Shown: in pieces, positions 16,695 to 25,935 of the stretch
How positions within the stretch are numbered: the first letter of the stretch is position 1
Layout of the letters: each line of letters starts with the position of its first letter
DNA from: Mucilaginibacter mali
GTDB taxonomy: Bacteria > Bacteroidota > Bacteroidia > Sphingobacteriales > Sphingobacteriaceae
NCBI RefSeq assembly: GCF_013283875.1
Contig: NZ_CP054139.1
Span: 4,216,001 to 4,280,000, forward strand
Length of the DNA stretch: 64,000 bases
Direction of reading: 5' to 3'
Program-made: the position numbers and the translations under genes
Notes under the pieces: model-generated
The model's input: only the letters and a program-made list of their open reading frames with translations
What the model was told of the DNA's origin: nothing
Databases searched by the model: none

Positions 16695-16730
16695 AATTGT
16701 AGAGTATTAACCGCTCTGCATGCCGATGAG

Positions 16731-16874
16731 TTACTCACCCGGTCCTCGCTTCGCTGGACCACCCTCTCTTGCCTTTGGCAAAAGAGGGAATGAGGTTTAT
16801 CGGACACTGCTCCTGCCCTCTTTTCGCGTAGCGAAGAGAGGGGTCGACGAGCGAAGCAATGTCGGGGTGAGTAA
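16731..16874 (+). repeat. Dispersed cruciform repeat, family B
   Basis: TTACTCACCCGGTCC at the left end and GTCGGGGTGAGTAA at the right, with CCCTCTCTTGCC/AAAGAGGG sub-hairpins and the central GGACACTGCTCCTGCCC. It lies between kdgF and the esterase gene inside the uronate cluster. Confidence 0.85.
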
Positions 16875-16919
16875 TTGCCGTGCGATTATACAGCGATAAG
16901 TTTTAACCTATCTAACCAA

Positions 16920-17816
16920 ATGAAAAAAACATTAATAATCCTGCTAACGCTAATGATGGGCATTGGCGTGCATGCACAAACCGTACCGGCGGCTGCGGAT
17001 TCGCCTAAAGTGGTAAAACCGGTGGCTTTACCATCCGGCTTTACATCGCAACTGAACGTGGTGTATACCGAGGTGAACGGCTGGAAAGGCCGCGTCGATT
17101 TATACCTGCCGCCAAACAACGGCAAACCTACACCGGTCATCATTAATATACACGGCGGCGGCTGGAACCATGGCGATAAGGAATCGCAGGGTGGTTTCGC
17201 GCTTTACTTTAAATTAGGCTACGCAGTAGCTAATATGGAGTACCGCCTGATGCAGGTAGCCAAAGCACCGGGTTGTGTAGAAGATACCCGCTGCATGCTC
17301 ATCTACCTGATAAAAAATGCCAAAGCGCTGAATATCGATGTGAATAAGATCGTGATATCGGGCACATCGGCTGGGGCGCATTTAGCATTGATGGGCGGCC
17401 TGCTAATGAACGACCATCGCTTTGATACTAATTGCCCGGGTGTAGATAATATTAAAGTAGCGGCCATCATATCCAAATACGCCATCAGCGATGTATGGGA
17501 TTGGGGCAACGGGGTGATCAAAAGCAAGTCGGTAGCCAACTGGCTGGGGGCTAATAATACGCCTGAGTTCGCTAAAGCGATGTCACCTATATTTTATGTG
17601 AACAAGAATAGTCCGCCAACATTTGTGGCGCATGGCAATGCCGATACCACAGTACCCTACCAGCAATCAGTAGACCTGCATAAAAAACTGGTAGAAATGG
17701 GTGTAAAGACCGAATTTATTACCGTTGAAGGCGGCGGCCACGGCAAGTGGACCAAAGAGCAGAACGCCGATGTGGACAAAGCCGTAGTGAAATTTCTTAA
17801 AGAAGTAGGTATATGA
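16920..17816 (+). CDS. Secreted alpha/beta-hydrolase, probable carbohydrate acetyl esterase
   Basis: A 298-residue alpha/beta-hydrolase with a signal peptide (MKKTLIILLTLMMGIGVHAQ). The oxyanion-hole motif INIHGGGWNHGD and the nucleophile elbow GTSAGAH are typical of hormone-sensitive-lipase/BD-FAE-like esterases; the acid lies in HGNADTTVP and the catalytic His in EGGGHGKW. Within a uronate-polysaccharide cluster the likely role is removing O-acetyl groups from alginate-like oligomers in the periplasm (inference). The ATG at 16920 was chosen over an upstream in-frame start because the signal peptide begins there. It overlaps the transporter gene by 4 nt (ATGA), so translation is coupled. Confidence 0.82.
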   Translation: MKKTLIILLTLMMGIGVHAQTVPAAADSPKVVKPVALPSGFTSQLNVVYTEVNGWKGRVDLYLPPNNGKPTPVIINIHGGGWNHGDKESQGGFALYFKLGYAVANMEYRLMQVAKAPGCVEDTRCMLIYLIKNAKALNIDVNKIVISGTSAGAHLALMGGLLMNDHRFDTNCPGVDNIKVAAIISKYAISDVWDWGNGVIKSKSVANWLGANNTPEFAKAMSPIFYVNKNSPPTFVAHGNADTTVPYQQSVDLHKKLVEMGVKTEFITVEGGGHGKWTKEQNADVDKAVVKFLKEVGI

Positions 17817-19090
17817 AAGTGCGGGGCTTACGCTGGTTCATCATCGGGTTGATCGGCCTGGCAACGGTGATCAATTATATCGACCGCAGTGCCATCAACA
17901 TCATGTGGCCATATATCTACAAAGAGTTTGGCATTGCCGATGTGGACAATAAAAGCACGCTGGCGCTCATCACCACTTTTTTTATGATCGCCTATGCTAT
18001 TGGGCAAACGGCCATGGGTAAAATTATGGATAGCATTGGTACGCGGCTGGGTATGGTGTTCTCCATCTCTTTATGGAGTATATCTATCGCCCTGCATGCA
18101 CTGGCAAGGGGATTGGCATCGTTCAATATCTTCCGCTTTATGCTGGGCTTTAGCGAGGCCGGCAACTGGCCGGGCGCTACCAAAAGTAACGCCGAGTGGT
18201 TCCCGGCTAAGGAAAGAGCTATCGCGCAGGGGATATTCGGTGCGGGAGCATCGTTAGGGTCAGTAGTGGCGGCGCCAATTATCGCGGCCTTGTTCCTGGC
18301 TTTCGGCTGGAAACTGACCTTTGCTTGTATCGCTTTGCTGGGTGTGCTGTGGATCATCCCATGGCTGATCATCAATAAGAACACGCCCGATAAACATCCC
18401 TGGATAACCGAAGAAGAACAAACGCATATATTAACTAAACCCGCGGAAGCATTTGCAAATACCGAAGTTGCCTACACTTGGAAGCAACTTCTTGCTTTCC
18501 GCAATACCTGGGGCATTATCCTCAGCCGCTTTTTTATCGACCCGGTGTGGTGGCTTTTTGTTACCTGGCTGCCTACTTTCTTAAAAGAGCAGTTCCTGTT
18601 CGATATTAAACAGATCGGGGCTTTTACCTGGGTGCCCTACCTGTTCGCTGCTATCGGCGGTTTGCTGGGTGGTTTTTATTCGTCGCGATTGATCCGCAAC
18701 GGTAAAGACCCGGTGAAGGCCCGCAAACTGGCAATAGCAATCGGCTGCGCGCTGATGCTGGCAGGCTTGACGGGCATCGTCATCTATCTTGATAGCCTTA
18801 AAGATAACCCAACACTGGCGATGGGCCTGATCAGTACCACACTTTTCGGTTTCCAGTTCCTCATCAATAACCTGCAAACCTTGCCGTCCGATTATTACAG
18901 CGGCAAAAATGTGGGGACGGTATCGGGCATGGGCGGCACGGCGGCGGTATTGGGCACCTTGCTCACCACCTGGATGGTGCCGGTGCTGACCAAAACCAGC
19001 TATACTTCCTTCTTTGTACTGGGCGCTTTACTGGTGCCCATCAGCTGGTTGTGTATCCAGTTCATTTATTCAAAAAAGACATTAAACTAA
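17813..19090 (+). CDS. MFS transporter, hexuronate (ExuT/ACS family) type
   Basis: A 425-residue 12-helix major facilitator of the anion:cation symporter family. The signatures INYIDRSAINI in helix 1 and GFSEAGNWPGATKSNAEWFP in the helix 4-5 region are those of ExuT/GudP-like uronate and aldarate transporters. It is predicted to import unsaturated or free uronates across the inner membrane. It overlaps the esterase gene by 4 nt and is followed 14 nt later by the SDR, so the three form one translational block. The exact substrate cannot be read from sequence, but the lyase and KdgF genes point to alginate-derived monouronates. Confidence 0.9.
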   Translation: MKVRGLRWFIIGLIGLATVINYIDRSAINIMWPYIYKEFGIADVDNKSTLALITTFFMIAYAIGQTAMGKIMDSIGTRLGMVFSISLWSISIALHALARGLASFNIFRFMLGFSEAGNWPGATKSNAEWFPAKERAIAQGIFGAGASLGSVVAAPIIAALFLAFGWKLTFACIALLGVLWIIPWLIINKNTPDKHPWITEEEQTHILTKPAEAFANTEVAYTWKQLLAFRNTWGIILSRFFIDPVWWLFVTWLPTFLKEQFLFDIKQIGAFTWVPYLFAAIGGLLGGFYSSRLIRNGKDPVKARKLAIAIGCALMLAGLTGIVIYLDSLKDNPTLAMGLISTTLFGFQFLINNLQTLPSDYYSGKNVGTVSGMGGTAAVLGTLLTTWMVPVLTKTSYTSFFVLGALLVPISWLCIQFIYSKKTLN

Positions 19091-19104
19091 AAAATCATAT
19101 AACA

Positions 19105-19857
19105 ATGCGATTAAAAAATAAAGTAGCGATAGTGACCGGCGGCAGCCGCGATATTGGCCGCGCCGTATGTATAAAACTGGCGCAGGAAGGCGCCAAGATA
19201 GTCATCAATTACCGCGGCAATGAGCAGCAGGCGCTGGAGACCTTGAACATGGTAAAAGATGCCGGTGGTGAAGGCATCATCGTATACGCCGATGTAACAA
19301 AAACCGAAGACGTAGCCGCGCTGGTACAGGAAACCCGCGACGCTTTTGGCAACGAGATACACTTGTTGGTGAACGTTGCCGGTGGCCTTGTGGCCCGCAA
19401 ACCCACTGCCGAAATGGACGAAGAATTTTGGGACCATGTAATGGCGCTAAACGTGCGTTCGGTATTTTTGGCGGTGAAACATACGGTGCCGTTTATGCCT
19501 GAGGGCAGCGCTATCGTTAACTTTGCATCGCTGGCCGGGCGCGACGGTGGTGGTGGCGGCGCCAGTGCCTACGCTACGGCCAAAGGCGCGGTAATGACCT
19601 ATACCCGTGCGCTGGCCAAAGAGTTTGGCCCGAAGAATATCCGTGTCAACTCGGTAGCGGCTGGGATGATCTCAACATCGTTCCACGATACCTTTACCAA
19701 GCCCGAGATACGCGCCAATGTAGCCAACGCTACCCCGCTAAAACGCGAAGGCCGCGCCGAAGAGGTAGCTGACCTGGTAGCTTACCTGGCCAGCAGCGAA
19801 AGCAGTTTTATTACCGGGGCTAATGTGGATATTAATGGTGGGGTGGCGTTTTCGTGA
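19105..19857 (+). CDS. SDR family reductase, probable keto-uronate (DEH) reductase
   Basis: A 250-residue classical SDR. VTGGSRDIGRAV is the nucleotide-binding motif, NVAGG replaces NNAGG, and the catalytic triad includes YATAK; the C-terminal FITGANVDINGG is typical of glucose-dehydrogenase-like SDRs. In alginate clusters an SDR of this type reduces 4-deoxy-L-erythro-5-hexoseulose uronate to 2-keto-3-deoxygluconate; its position as the last gene of this cluster supports that role (inference). The ATG at 19105 was chosen, as the frame's upstream start lies within the transporter gene. No KDG kinase or aldolase gene follows in the window. Confidence 0.82.
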   Translation: MRLKNKVAIVTGGSRDIGRAVCIKLAQEGAKIVINYRGNEQQALETLNMVKDAGGEGIIVYADVTKTEDVAALVQETRDAFGNEIHLLVNVAGGLVARKPTAEMDEEFWDHVMALNVRSVFLAVKHTVPFMPEGSAIVNFASLAGRDGGGGGASAYATAKGAVMTYTRALAKEFGPKNIRVNSVAAGMISTSFHDTFTKPEIRANVANATPLKREGRAEEVADLVAYLASSESSFITGANVDINGGVAFS

Positions 19858-19894
19858 CCCCTCCCAAACCCTCCCCGAGGGGGAGGGCTTTAAA
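19858..19894. repeat. CCCTCCCC/GAGGGGGAGGG hairpin repeat, family C
   Basis: A C-rich arm is followed by a G-rich arm and CTTTA, directly after the SDR stop codon. Similar elements occur at about 10751-10784, 37789-37806, 38028-38125, 48160-48197 and 59991-60156. Confidence 0.6.
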
Positions 19895-19898
19895 ATAG

Positions 19899-20007
19899 CC
19901 TGTCGTTGCGAGGAGCAGCGGAGGAATAGTGAAGTGGGGCGACGCGGCAATCCCATAGCTTGAATATCATACTACGAGATTGCCGCGCTATCGCTCGCAA
20001 TGACAGG
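19899..20007. repeat. Dispersed hairpin repeat, family A
   Basis: It begins CCTGTCGTTGCGAG and ends CTCGCAATGACAGG; inner arms GCGGCAATC and GATTGCCGC are complementary. Confidence 0.85.
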
Positions 20008-20019
20008 TTGTAAATAAGA

Positions 20020-20052
20020 AACGGGGCTTGAGTTTACAACTCAAGCCCCGTT
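20020..20052. terminator. Bidirectional terminator between the SDR and nrdA
   Basis: A perfect 15-bp stem (AACGGGGCTTGAGTT, 20020-20034, with 20038-20052) with a TAC loop, between convergent genes. Half of a GTCTGAATCAG repeat (CTGATTCAGACA, 20086-20097) follows. Confidence 0.8.
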
Positions 20053-20098
20053 CTTTATTCTGGTAATTCTTAAATTCTGAAAATTCTGATTCAGACAA

Positions 20099-22474
20099 TT
20101 ACGCTGAGCAAGTCACGCAACCTTCTTCCATAGAGCAGGTTGGACCGGCTGGTATTTCGTCGACGATCTGGTCAACAATTTCAGGGATAACCGGATCCAT
20201 GTTTTTGCCGCCCTGGTTCTCCACAGTAAATTTAACCGCTTGCGATGCCGCTTGTGTACGCAGGTAGTACATACCTGTTTTAAGGCCTTTCTTCCATGCA
20301 TAGAAGTGCATCGAAGTAAGCTTGCTGGCATTTGGTGAGTTGATGAACAGGTTAAGCGATTGCGACTGGCAGATATAAGCGCCACGGTCGGCAGCCATAT
20401 CAATGATGTTACGCATCTTAATTTCCCATACGGTTTTGTACAGGTCTTTCATATCCTGTGGTATCTCGGCAATATCCTGGATAGAACCATTAGCGCTGAT
20501 GATCTTGTCCTTCATGGTGTTGTTCCACAGGCCACGGTTCACCAGATCGCGCAGCAGGTGTTTGTTCACGATCACAAACTCACCACTCAGTACACGGCGG
20601 GTGTAAATGTTTGAGGTGTATGGTTCAAAGCATTCGTTGTTACCTAATATCTGCGATGTTGAAGCAGTAGGCATTGGGGCTACTAACAGCGAGTTGCGCA
20701 CGCCGTGGTTCATTACATCAAGGCGCAGGTTTGCCCAATCCCAACGGCCGCTTTCCGGCGATACATTCCACAGATCGAACTGGAATTTACCTTTTGACAG
20801 TGGCGAACCTTTAAAGGTTTTGTACGGGCCTTCTTTAATAGCCAGGTCTTTAGAAGCTGTCATCGAAGCAAAATAGATAGTCTCGAAGATCTCCTTGTTC
20901 AGTTTGCGGGCTTCGTCGCTTTCAAAAGGCATACGCAGCAAAATAAAGGCATCAGCCAAACCTTGTACGCCTAAACCAATAGGGCGGTGGCGCAGGTTGC
21001 TGTAGCGGGCCTCTTCAACCGGGTAGTAGTTATTATCGATGATCCTGTTCAGGTTCAAAGTAGCCTGGTAGGTCACTTCGTACAATTTATCATGATCGAA
21101 CACACCATTGATCACAAAGCGTGGCAATGCCAGCGATGCCAGGTTACAAACGGCAACCTCTTTATCTGAGGTGTACTCGATGATCTCGGTGCACAGGTTA
21201 GAGCTTTTAATGGTACCTAAATTCTGCTGGTTAGATTTACCGTTGGCGGCATCTTTATACAACAGGTATGGTGTACCGGTTTCTACCTGGCTATCTAACA
21301 CGGCAAACCAAAGTTCCTGCGCCTTGATTGTTTTGCGGGCGCGGCCTTCTTTTTCGTATTTGGTGTACAGGGCTTCAAATTCTGCACCCCAGCAGTCGGC
21401 TAAACCCGGTGCTTCGTGCGGGCAGAACAGGCTCCAATCCTCGTTAGCCTCTACGCGCTGCATAAACAGGTCGCTTACCCAAAGGGCGTAGAACAAATCG
21501 CGGGCGCGCATTTCTTCCTTACCGTGGTTTTTGCGCAGGTCAAGAAATTCTAAAATATCGGCATGCCATGGCTCTAAGTAAATAGCGAAGGCGCCTTTAC
21601 GCTTGCCGCCGCCCTGGTCTACATAACGGGCAGTATCGTTAAATACGCGTAGCATTGGGATAATACCGTTGCTTGTACCGTTGGTGCCGCCAATGTACGA
21701 GCCGGTTGCACGCACATTATGGATGCTTAGACCGATACCACCGGCGCTTTGCGAAATTTTAGCCGTTTGTTTCAGGGTATCGTATATACCGTCGATGCTG
21801 TCTTCCTTCATGGTTAGCAGGAAGCAAGACGACATTTGCGGTTTTGGTGTACCGGCGTTGAACAAAGTAGGGGTTGCGTGGGTAAACCAGCGCTCACTCA
21901 TCAGGTTGTAGGTTTTGATGGCGCTTTCAATATCGTTTTTGTGGATACCTACCGATACGCGCATAAACAGGTGCTGCGGGCGTTCGGCAACTTTACCATC
22001 CAGCTTTAACAGGTACGATTTTTCGAGGGTTTTAAAACCAAAATAGTCGAAGCCAAAATCGCGGTCGTATATAATGCTGCTATCCAGTTCTTCGGCGTTA
22101 TCCATAATTATCTGGTAAACGTCGTCGGCCAGCAGGGGTGCCGGTTTACCGTTCTTTGGATCCACATATTCATACAGCAGCTTCATCGTTTCAGAGAACG
22201 ATTTGATGGTATTTTTGTGCAGGTTTGATACCGCTATGCGCGATGCCAGCAAAGCATAATCGGGGTGCTTTGTGGTTAACGATGCCGCCGTCTCGGCTGC
22301 CAGGTTGTCCAGCTCGGAGGTAGTAACTCCGTCAAATAAACCTTCAATTACTTTCTTGGCCACATCGATGGGATCTACCAGCGATGGGAAACCATAGCAC
22401 AATTTTTCGATACGTGCGGTGATCTTGTCAAATTTTACGGATTCCTTTCTGCCGTCTCTTTTTACTACAAACAT
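20099..22474 (-). CDS. nrdA: Ribonucleoside-diphosphate reductase, alpha subunit (class I)
   Basis: The 791-residue large subunit that reduces ribonucleotides to deoxyribonucleotides. An ATP-cone occupies about residues 1-90 (VVKRDGRKESVKFDKITARI). The barrel carries SSNLCTEI and NNECFEPYTSN with the active-site Cys and Glu, and PMPTASTSQILGN. The C-terminus EEGCVTCSA is the mobile redox CxxC that passes electrons from thioredoxin or glutaredoxin. The N-terminal cone implies dATP/ATP overall activity control. It lies 97 nt downstream of nrdB on the same strand, forming an nrdB-nrdA operon, the reverse of the enteric order. The tail ends in the terminator shared with the uronate cluster. Confidence 0.97.
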   Translation of the reverse strand: MFVVKRDGRKESVKFDKITARIEKLCYGFPSLVDPIDVAKKVIEGLFDGVTTSELDNLAAETAASLTTKHPDYALLASRIAVSNLHKNTIKSFSETMKLLYEYVDPKNGKPAPLLADDVYQIIMDNAEELDSSIIYDRDFGFDYFGFKTLEKSYLLKLDGKVAERPQHLFMRVSVGIHKNDIESAIKTYNLMSERWFTHATPTLFNAGTPKPQMSSCFLLTMKEDSIDGIYDTLKQTAKISQSAGGIGLSIHNVRATGSYIGGTNGTSNGIIPMLRVFNDTARYVDQGGGKRKGAFAIYLEPWHADILEFLDLRKNHGKEEMRARDLFYALWVSDLFMQRVEANEDWSLFCPHEAPGLADCWGAEFEALYTKYEKEGRARKTIKAQELWFAVLDSQVETGTPYLLYKDAANGKSNQQNLGTIKSSNLCTEIIEYTSDKEVAVCNLASLALPRFVINGVFDHDKLYEVTYQATLNLNRIIDNNYYPVEEARYSNLRHRPIGLGVQGLADAFILLRMPFESDEARKLNKEIFETIYFASMTASKDLAIKEGPYKTFKGSPLSKGKFQFDLWNVSPESGRWDWANLRLDVMNHGVRNSLLVAPMPTASTSQILGNNECFEPYTSNIYTRRVLSGEFVIVNKHLLRDLVNRGLWNNTMKDKIISANGSIQDIAEIPQDMKDLYKTVWEIKMRNIIDMAADRGAYICQSQSLNLFINSPNASKLTSMHFYAWKKGLKTGMYYLRTQAASQAVKFTVENQGGKNMDPVIPEIVDQIVDEIPAGPTCSMEEGCVTCSA

Positions 22475-22571
22475 TTTTGTCCCCCTGTTTTGTTCCGTTT
22501 GCGGAACGTGTTCTTGTTTCTGTTAATTAATCTCTATAAGTGTGATGGTTGGTTTCGGCTTATGTGTTTTA

Positions 22572-23549
22572 TTAGAAGTCTTCGTCAAGCGAGAACGATT
22601 TCGTTTCGGCGCCGCCGCTGTTCAGTACGCCGCTTTTTTGGTAATCGCCCACGCGCTTTTCAAAGAAATTGGTTTTACCCTGCAGCGATATCATCTCCAT
22701 AAAATCGAATGGATTTGTCGCGCCATAGTGTTTAGGATAACCCAGTTCGCCCAGCCAGCGGTCGGCCACAAACTCAATGTACTGGCTCATCAGCTTGGCG
22801 TTCATGCCTATCAGTGCTACCGGCAAGGCATCGGTAATAAACTCTTTCTCTATCTCTACCGCATCGGTAATAATGCTGGTCACGGCTTCTTTGCTCAGCT
22901 TGTTTTCAAGCATGCTGTATAGCAGGCAGGCAAACTCGCAGTGCGAACCTTCATCGCGCGATATCAACTCGTTACTGAAGGTTAAGCCCGGCATTAAACC
23001 ACGCTTTTTCAACCAAAAGATAGAGCAGAAACTACCCGAAAAGAAGATCCCTTCTACCGCGGCGAATGCCACCAAACGCTCGGCAAACGATCCGTTCTCT
23101 ATCCAGCGTAAAGCCCATTCGGCTTTTTTCTGTACACAAGGGATGGTATCGATAGCGTGGAACAGGCGATCCTTCTCAACCGGGTCTTTCACGTAGGTAT
23201 CGATCAGCAGCGCGTAGGTTTCCGAGTGGATGTTTTCCATCATGATCTGGAAACCGTAGAAACAGCGGGCCTCGGGCAACTGCACCTCGCTCATAAAGTT
23301 CACGGCAAGGTTTTCATTCACAATGCCATCGCTGGCGGCAAAAAATGCCAGGATGTGCGATATGAAGTGCTTTTCGCCGGGGTTAAGGTTCTCCCAGTGT
23401 TTTAAATCGTCAGAAAGATCGATCTCTTCGGCTGTCCAAAAGCTGGCTTCCGACTTTTTGTACATTTCCCAAATAGCCGGGTATTTAATGGGCAGAATTA
23501 CAAAGCGGTCTTTGTTTTCTCTTAAAAGCAATTCGTTTTCCTGGCTCAT
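22572..23549 (-). CDS. nrdB: Ribonucleotide reductase, beta subunit (class I)
   Basis: The 325-residue ferritin-like radical subunit. The metal and radical residues are visible: D44 in AEEID, E105 and H108 with the radical Tyr Y112 in MENIHSETY, and the second-half ligands in AAVEGIFFSG and RDEGSHCEFA. Keeping Y112 indicates a tyrosyl-radical type rather than a Phe-type class Ic enzyme. The C-terminus FSLDEDF is the peptide that docks on the alpha subunit. The ATG at 23549 was chosen; it has an AGGAAAG ribosome-binding sequence, whereas the frame's upstream start (23642) would add 31 residues outside the family. Confidence 0.96.
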   Translation of the reverse strand: MSQENELLLRENKDRFVILPIKYPAIWEMYKKSEASFWTAEEIDLSDDLKHWENLNPGEKHFISHILAFFAASDGIVNENLAVNFMSEVQLPEARCFYGFQIMMENIHSETYALLIDTYVKDPVEKDRLFHAIDTIPCVQKKAEWALRWIENGSFAERLVAFAAVEGIFFSGSFCSIFWLKKRGLMPGLTFSNELISRDEGSHCEFACLLYSMLENKLSKEAVTSIITDAVEIEKEFITDALPVALIGMNAKLMSQYIEFVADRWLGELGYPKHYGATNPFDFMEMISLQGKTNFFEKRVGDYQKSGVLNSGGAETKSFSLDEDF

Positions 23550-24085
23550 TTCTTTCCTGTTAATTTTTTTGATCGTTCCTTCGTTCTTAATTACCGACGA
23601 CAAAGCCGCCCTGCTTTTTTGGTTGTTAAAAGCAGTTATCAAACCTGTCTTCTAATAAATTTTATTTGTGATAGTTTCCCCGCTGTTTTATTTTAATGTT
23701 AACGCATGATTTACAAACCGTTAACTCATCATCGGTAGTTACATGAAAACCGCGGGAGAACAGTAACAAATGTAATAGCCCATCCGATAGGTTTTATATC
23801 GAAGTTTTTAACAAATGGCCTACTTATAAACAATTTGGTGCCTTATTTTTTAACACTATTTGGTGCAAAACTTTTTTTAACTTTTTCGAACAACTCATAA
23901 GAATATTCGTTACGATTAACCCCGTTAACCGGGACGAACATGCGTTTGCTCAATACGAATAAAACAAGGCAAAAAAAATGCCGCAATAAGCTAATTAGCA
24001 ATTAAATAACCCGGAGATGAAATTTGATATATTCAACATAACGGGTGTGATATTTTATTTGATAATTAGTTAACCCTGGCTTCAC
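23550..24085. other. AT-rich intergenic region upstream of nrdB
   Basis: About 530 nt without a convincing gene. It must hold the nrdB promoter, but no exact consensus was found on the minus strand. It ends at the left inverted repeat of the IS element. Confidence 0.4.
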
Positions 24086-25918
24086 CTATCCAAAACAAAA
24101 AGAGGCCGTATCATAAATCAAATGATGCGGTCTTTATTTTTTTAGCCTAATAGCTGAATTTGGTATTGAGTTTCTATGGAATTTTTTGAGGGGGAGGGGG
24201 TAGCTTTCTTGGGCGAACCTGAGTGGTAAAACGACTCATTTAAGCCGCTTTTTTCCTTAGATTTTGTGCGATTGCAACTAAACCCCATTCTATTTCTACT
24301 TTTTCCTTGCCGCGGAGCATAAACCGTTTAAAGCCATGGTTCTGCTTAATATTACCAAATACAGGTTCTACATCAAAGCAGCGTTTCTTTCGCCGTTGTA
24401 TGCCTTCTTCACTGTTTAACAGCTCGTGCGCCTTTTGTTTCAGGCGGTTCAGGTTTTCATTGATTTCAATGATCCGATTCCCTTTTGATTTATGGCAAAT
24501 ACCGTTCAGCGGACAGTTAGCGCAGTTAACTGCCTGGTATCTTTTTACCGTTTGTTCAAACTCCGTGCTTGTTTTTCTTTTACTTGTTCCGATGAAATTC
24601 ATTTGCTGGCCCATCGGGCAGATGTAACAATCTTTCTCCTGGTTGTAAAAAAGCTTATTTGCTGCAAAAGGGTGCTTGTTGTTGTGATTCTCATTTTGTT
24701 CCTTATCGAACATCCCATACTTTACAAAGGCGATTGTTCCTTTTTGTTCCAACCGCGTGTAGTTCTCCTCGGAGCCATATCCGGCATCGGCTGTAAGCAC
24801 TTGCGGTGCTTTGCCAAAGCTGACTTCATGCTGCGCTAAATGAGCACTTAATGTATTGGTGTCTGTGGTGTTGGAGTGAATGGTGTAATTGACAATGAAC
24901 TGGTTGGATGTGGATATCTGAACATTATACCCCGGTTTTAACTGGCCGTTTTTCATGTGGTCTTCCTTCATCCGCATGAATGTGGCATCCGTATCGGTCT
25001 TGGAATAGCTGTTGCGTTCACCCAGCAGAGCTTCCTGCTGCTCATAGCGGGCAATGGCCTGCGGGTAATGTTTGCTGATATACCGCAGCTTGCTTTTGAC
25101 CTGTTTGGAAACATCCTCACGCGAGGAAAGCTTCTCATTGAGTTTATCTACTGCGGCATTGACCTTTTCACTGTCAATAACAGTAAAGTCAGGCGGATCA
25201 GGCAGCCTGTCTTCTTCTTTTGCTACGCTTTGGGCATAGTCCCATATCTCTGACAGCTGCTTTTTCATCTTTTCCTTATTGGTCTGAATCGCTTTCTTCC
25301 AGACAAAGGTATACCGGTTTGCATTCGCCTCTATCTTTGTCCCGTCCGTATTCACTTCTTCAATACTGAGCAGGCCTTCCTCTGCCAAAAGTTTCACCAC
25401 ATCTTCGAACACATCACGCAGCGCATGCTTCAAACGTACGCCCCGGAAACGGTTGATCGTATTATGATCAGGATAGTTCATCGAACTCAGCCACATCAGG
25501 TAAACGCTTTCCCGGCAGGCTGCTGCCAGCTTTCGGCTGGAGTAGGTGTTGGTTACATACCCATATACCAGCACCTTTAACAACATTTGCGGGTGATAGC
25601 TTGAACTCCCGCGGATATGATAAGCTTTCAGCAATGGTTCCAGATAGAGCCTGTCGATCACATCGTTAACTACACGCACCGGGTGCGATGCCGGAACTAA
25701 TTCGTCAAGTGTCGGAGGAATAGCCATCAACTGCCGTTGCTGGTAGGGCTTGAATACAGGTCTTTTAGAGGACATACTACGCTACTTTCGATACATAAAT
25801 ATATGAAAATCAGATTATTATATCAAATAAATACCCCTCTTTATTCCAATAAATTATGCACAAATAAAAAAGAGGCCATACCATGATTTATGATACAGCC
25901 TCTTTTTGTTTTGGATAG
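24086..25918 (-). mobile_element. IS1182-family insertion sequence, apparently intact
   Basis: The element is bounded by 35-bp terminal inverted repeats (24086-24120 and 25884-25918, 34 of 35 matching, outer end CTATCCAAAACAAAAAGAGG). It encodes one full-length transposase on the minus strand. Each end also folds as a hairpin (for example AAAGAGGCCGTATCAT with ATGATGCGGTCTTT at the left end), which could stop transcription into the element. No clear target duplication is visible beyond the CTAT/ATAG that is part of the inverted ends. It sits between the nrdB upstream region and the 3' end of a frameshifted lipoprotein gene. Confidence 0.85.
24240..25775 (-). CDS. IS1182-family DDE transposase
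   Basis: A 511-residue transposase that is uninterrupted. The N-terminal VFKPYQQRQLMAIPPTLDEL and HYHPQMLLK-like segment (SSYHPQMLLKVLVYGYVT) are the DUF772-type region of IS1182/IS1380-like proteins. The catalytic acidic residues probably lie in EVNTDGTKIEAN, VLTADAGYGSEENY and, at the C-terminus, KEKVEIEWGLVAIA. A Cys-rich segment (CPMGQQ, then NCANCPLNGICHKS) precedes the C-terminal RRKKRCFDVEPVFGNIKQNHGF, typical of this family. It would cut and join the inverted ends of the element. No frameshift or stop is seen, so it is probably active. Confidence 0.92.
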   Translation of the reverse strand: MSSKRPVFKPYQQRQLMAIPPTLDELVPASHPVRVVNDVIDRLYLEPLLKAYHIRGSSSYHPQMLLKVLVYGYVTNTYSSRKLAAACRESVYLMWLSSMNYPDHNTINRFRGVRLKHALRDVFEDVVKLLAEEGLLSIEEVNTDGTKIEANANRYTFVWKKAIQTNKEKMKKQLSEIWDYAQSVAKEEDRLPDPPDFTVIDSEKVNAAVDKLNEKLSSREDVSKQVKSKLRYISKHYPQAIARYEQQEALLGERNSYSKTDTDATFMRMKEDHMKNGQLKPGYNVQISTSNQFIVNYTIHSNTTDTNTLSAHLAQHEVSFGKAPQVLTADAGYGSEENYTRLEQKGTIAFVKYGMFDKEQNENHNNKHPFAANKLFYNQEKDCYICPMGQQMNFIGTSKRKTSTEFEQTVKRYQAVNCANCPLNGICHKSKGNRIIEINENLNRLKQKAHELLNSEEGIQRRKKRCFDVEPVFGNIKQNHGFKRFMLRGKEKVEIEWGLVAIAQNLRKKAA

Positions 25919-25935
25919 CAATATCCCCGGTATCC

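Noticed and set aside
23550..23642. N-terminal extension of nrdB (start at 23642)
   Set aside because: The extra 31 residues do not match the family, and the ATG at 23549 has a good ribosome-binding sequence.
24086..25918. IS element disrupting nrdB or the lipoprotein gene
   Set aside because: Both coding ends lie outside the inverted repeats; the lipoprotein frameshift is a separate single-base event.
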